From: Methanosarcinales archaeon
GTDB taxonomy: Archaea; Halobacteriota; Methanosarcinia; Methanosarcinales; Methanogasteraceae
NCBI GenBank assembly: GCA_030672345.1
Contig: DAOVGO010000185.1
Span: 1 to 14,915 of the forward strand
DNA length: 14,915 nucleotides
Direction of reading: 5' to 3'
Position 1 is the stretch's first letter, and every line of letters begins with the position of its first letter. Made by a program: the position numbers and the translations under genes. Below the pieces are notes generated by a model, which saw only the letters and a program-made list of their open reading frames with translations, did no database searches and was not told where the DNA came from. Shown piece after piece: positions 12,967 through 14,915 of the stretch.

Positions 12967-13500
12967 ATGAAAAGGCTCACGGTCGTCCCGGAAAGGTGTT
13001 CAGGATGCAGGTTGTGCGAACTGGCATGTGCAATTCACGCGTTCGGTTCAAACAACCCGAAGAAATCAAGAATCCGCATCATCTCGCTGTATCCGCATCC
13101 GGTCGTCAAGATGCCGATCTTCTGCAAGCAGTGCAGGGTGCCAAAGTGCCGGGATAGCTGTCCGGTTGATGCGATCGTTGTTCAGGACGGTGTCGTGATC
13201 ATTGATGATGAAAAATGTATCTCCTGCCAGTCCTGCGTTGTTTCCTGTCCCGATGGTGCGATTTTTGTCCATTCGGATATAGATACGCCTTTCAAGTGCG
13301 ATCTGTGTGGCGGGGATCCGGTTTGTGCGAAGGTATGTCCGAAGGATGCGATCCTGTTCGTGCCCGAACATACGCTTGGGCAGGTGCACAGGCTGACGAG
13401 CGCGCTTGGATATGCGCATCTGCAGGAGGTCGAGTACTGGGAGCATGGCGTCAAAAAGACGCTCAAATACGCGGATATCGGAGAAGACGGGAAAGAATAA
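12967..13500 (+). CDS. polyferredoxin with four [4Fe-4S] motifs, HycB/CooF-like
   Basis: This is a 177-residue cytoplasmic electron carrier with four cysteine clusters: CSGCRLCELAC (12-22), CKQCRVPKCRDSCP (53-66), CISCQSCVVSCP (81-92) and CDLCGGDPVCAKVCP (107-121). All sixteen ligand cysteines are present. The order and spacing match the electron-transfer subunits of formate hydrogenlyase, CO dehydrogenase-linked hydrogenase (CooF), DMSO-reductase-like enzymes and AOR-associated ferredoxins. No catalytic partner is in the window, so its redox partner is unknown. AAGGA (12956-12960) precedes the ATG by six bases and overlaps the previous stop region. Co-transcription with the lipoprotein gene upstream and the hydro-lyase gene downstream (28-base gap) is likely. 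Confidence 0.92.
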   Translation: MKRLTVVPERCSGCRLCELACAIHAFGSNNPKKSRIRIISLYPHPVVKMPIFCKQCRVPKCRDSCPVDAIVVQDGVVIIDDEKCISCQSCVVSCPDGAIFVHSDIDTPFKCDLCGGDPVCAKVCPKDAILFVPEHTLGQVHRLTSALGYAHLQEVEYWEHGVKKTLKYADIGEDGKE

Positions 13501-13515
13501 CGATACAAATTCATC

Positions 13516-13522
13516 GAGGGGG
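13516..13522 (+). promoter_or_regulatory. Shine-Dalgarno pointing to an ATT start for the LeuC/HacA gene
   Basis: GAGGGGG lies six bases before ATT 13529, the codon at which homology to the LeuC N-terminus begins (PTISEKILSRASG). No canonical start codon is in frame at a suitable distance. Confidence 0.5.
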
Positions 13523-13528
13523 CATACC

Positions 13529-14758
13529 ATTCCAACAATCAGCGAAAAGATACTGAGCAGGGCATCAGGCACCGATGCACTGGCTGGCGACTTCGTGCTC
13601 GCGGATATCGACTGCGCAATGGCGCACGACGGGACCAGCGTGCTTGCGTTAAAGGCGTTTACAGAGATGGGTGCAAATCGTGTCTGGAATCGTGACCGGA
13701 TCGTGATCCCTTTCGATCACATCATCCCGTCGAACAAGGAGACCACATCAGAACTCCACCGTAAGGTGCGGGAATGGGTGCGAAAGCAGGGCATCCCCAA
13801 TTTCTTTGATATCGGCGAGGGAATCTGCCACCAGATCATCGCAGAACGGTTCGCACGCCCCGGAATGCTGATCGTTGGCGCAGACTCGCATTCATGCACC
13901 TACGGAGCACTCGGAGCGTTTGGAACAGGAATCGGCGCCACCGAGATGGCGGAAGTCTTTGCATCGGGAAAGCTCTGGTTCAGGGTGCCGCAGTCGATCA
14001 GGATCACGGTGGACGGCACACTCGGAGGCATGGTGAGTGCAAAGGACGTTACACTGCATATCATCGGCAGGATCGGATCAGGCGGCGCAACATACAATGC
14101 GGTCGAATATTATGGCGAAACAATCAGCGATCTCTCGATTTCAGGAAGGATGACGCTCTGCAACATGAGCGTCGAGATGGGCGCAAAGGCAGGTATCGTT
14201 CCACCGGATGAGAAGACGTTTGGTTTTCTGAAAGATCGCCCTCACTCTGTCTACGCTGACCCTGATGCATCATACATGGATGAATTATTCTTTGATGTGA
14301 CCGATCTCGAGCCGCAGGTCGCACTCCCTCATGCCGTTGACAATGTGCAGCCGGTGGGTGATGTTGAGGGGACGCCTGTTGACCAGGTCTTTATCGGATC
14401 GTGCACGAACGGCAGGTTTGAGGACCTGAAGGTGGCAGCAGATATCCTTAACGGGAAGAAGGTTTGCGTGCGGACGGTCGTTGCGCCCGCATCCAGATCG
14501 GTGCTGATAGAGGCGGTCGATGCGGGCGTCGTGAGCACACTCCTTTCGGCGGGCGCGGTGATACTCCCGCCCGGGTGCGGTCCGTGCCTTGGTGCGCATC
14601 AGGGCGTGCTCGGCGAGGGCGAGGTCTGTCTCTCAACTGCCAACCGCAACTTCAAAGGAAGGATGGGGACCGGCGGGTTCGTCTATCTTGCGTCGCCTGA
14701 GACTGCGGCTGCAACTGCGCTCTCTGGCGAGATCACTGATCCGCGGGGCATCGATTAG
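13529..14758 (+). CDS. leuC: 3-isopropylmalate dehydratase / homoaconitase large subunit
   Basis: This is the large subunit of an aconitase-family hydro-lyase that isomerises isopropylmalate (leucine synthesis) or, in methanogens, homocitrate-series acids (coenzyme B synthesis). The two cannot be told apart from the large subunit alone. Counting from ATT 13529 it has 409 residues, near the archaeal norm. Blocks include GADSHSCTYGALGAFGTGIGATE (117-139), GGATYNAVEY (185-194) and SVEMGAKAGIVPPDE (214-228). The three [4Fe-4S] ligands are C292 (SCTNG), C350 and C353 (PPGCGPCLG). The frame is open upstream into the ferredoxin gene, but ATG or TTG starts there would add up to 41 unrelated residues. 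The small subunit (leuD/hacB) is not adjacent here. Confidence 0.93.
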   Translation: MPTISEKILSRASGTDALAGDFVLADIDCAMAHDGTSVLALKAFTEMGANRVWNRDRIVIPFDHIIPSNKETTSELHRKVREWVRKQGIPNFFDIGEGICHQIIAERFARPGMLIVGADSHSCTYGALGAFGTGIGATEMAEVFASGKLWFRVPQSIRITVDGTLGGMVSAKDVTLHIIGRIGSGGATYNAVEYYGETISDLSISGRMTLCNMSVEMGAKAGIVPPDEKTFGFLKDRPHSVYADPDASYMDELFFDVTDLEPQVALPHAVDNVQPVGDVEGTPVDQVFIGSCTNGRFEDLKVAADILNGKKVCVRTVVAPASRSVLIEAVDAGVVSTLLSAGAVILPPGCGPCLGAHQGVLGEGEVCLSTANRNFKGRMGTGGFVYLASPETAAATALSGEITDPRGID

Positions 14759-14776
14759 CTATACAATCGGGTAACC

Positions 14777-14790
14777 ATGGCATGCGCCAT
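14777..14790 (+). terminator. small hairpin after leuC
   Basis: ATGGC-ATGC-GCCAT forms a five-base stem with a four-base loop 19 bases after the leuC stop, followed by TTCTC rather than a full T tract. It is a weak candidate terminator. Confidence 0.2.
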
Positions 14791-14839
14791 TTCTCAACCG
14801 ACCGGAAGCGATCAACAAGTATCCTTGCCCATCCATAGC

Positions 14840-14853
14840 TTTATGCCTATAAA
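14840..14853 (+). promoter_or_regulatory. candidate TATA box of the right-edge gene
   Basis: TTTATGCCTATAAA lies 18-32 bases before ATG 14872. No Shine-Dalgarno is present in the intervening CCGCACCATCTCTCTTTC, so the mRNA is probably leaderless or nearly so. Confidence 0.45.
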
Positions 14854-14871
14854 CCGCACCATCTCTCTTTC

Positions 14872-14915
14872 ATGCCCCGCGTTGTCGGAATCGACCCTGG
14901 CACCATGAGTTTCGA
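14872..14915 (+). CDS. ASKHA-type protein, DUF1464-like, N-terminal fragment
   Basis: Only 14 codons are inside the window: MPRVVGIDPGTMSF. The GIDPGT pattern is the phosphate-1 motif of the acetate kinase/Hsp70/actin fold. The exact string RVVGIDPGTMSF resembles the start of archaeal DUF1464 proteins, sometimes annotated as predicted butyrate kinase. Other ASKHA proteins such as the Kae1 type begin differently but cannot be excluded from so few residues. The gene has its own promoter and continues past the right edge. Confidence 0.55.
   Translation, partial: MPRVVGIDPGTMSF

Noticed and set aside
13406..13528. TTG 13406 or ATG 13445 as the LeuC/HacA start
   Set aside because: Both lie inside the ferredoxin gene, add unrelated Arg/Ser-rich residues and lack well-placed ribosome-binding sites; kept as the formal alternative to the ATT start.
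1..14915. CRISPR arrays, insertion sequences, prophage or defence genes
   Set aside because: No regularly spaced repeats, transposase, integrase or known defence domain was seen on either strand.

Overview
The window suggests a euryarchaeon of a methanogenic or methane/alkane-oxidising lineage, most likely near Methanosarcinales or the ANME/Syntrophoarchaeia groups; the exact lineage cannot be fixed from this sequence. The evidence is mch (a C1-pathway enzyme of tetrahydromethanopterin users), an archaeal Orc1/Cdc6, an archaeal AspRS, an archaeal Lsm protein, the archaea-restricted families DUF2117 and DUF2098, TATA/BRE-type promoters, and at least one gene that looks leaderless. I see no insertion sequence, phage gene, CRISPR array or integrase: this is mostly housekeeping chromosome with several conserved genes of unknown function.

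Layout. 1-533 (-) is the start of a membrane-anchored surface protein that runs off the left edge. A divergent AT-rich promoter separates it from tRNA-Gln(UUG) at 572-644. Then come mch (695-1645), an Lsm protein, a winged-helix protein with a C-terminal Cys4 cluster, and a two-helix membrane protein, tightly spaced on the + strand and probably one operon. lysA (2683-3963, +) converges on orc1/cdc6 (4070-5332, -), which lies downstream of aspS (5421-6725, -). A gene-free region of about 385 bases (6726-7110), rich in inverted repeats, separates aspS from rtcA (7111-8121, +). A CBS-domain protein follows (8294-8728, +) behind a 172-base leader region with a hairpin and three spaced hexamers.

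A compact four-gene minus-strand operon occupies 10796-8790: a 50-residue zinc-ribbon protein, a 162-residue unknown protein, a DUF2098 protein and a DUF2117 protein. It is divergent from ilvC (10928-11935, +), which ends in a clear hairpin terminator. Then come a lipoprotein-like membrane protein, a four-cluster polyferredoxin and a LeuC/HacA-type hydro-lyase large subunit (13529-14758, +). The right edge holds the first 44 bases of an ASKHA-type gene that resembles DUF1464.

How they fit together. mch belongs to the central C1 pathway. lysA and ilvC belong to lysine and branched-chain amino-acid synthesis; the LeuC/HacA subunit serves leucine or, in methanogens, possibly coenzyme B synthesis. 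AspRS carries the residues expected of a non-discriminating enzyme, so amide aminoacyl-tRNAs are probably made by amidotransferases. The points most worth a second look are: two neighbouring genes whose best start sites are ATC and ATT behind strong Shine-Dalgarno sequences; a KARI with a glutamate at the position that sets cofactor choice; a tRNA-Gln with C33 instead of U33; the four-gene operon of unknown function; and a lipoprotein with an unusual predicted topology.
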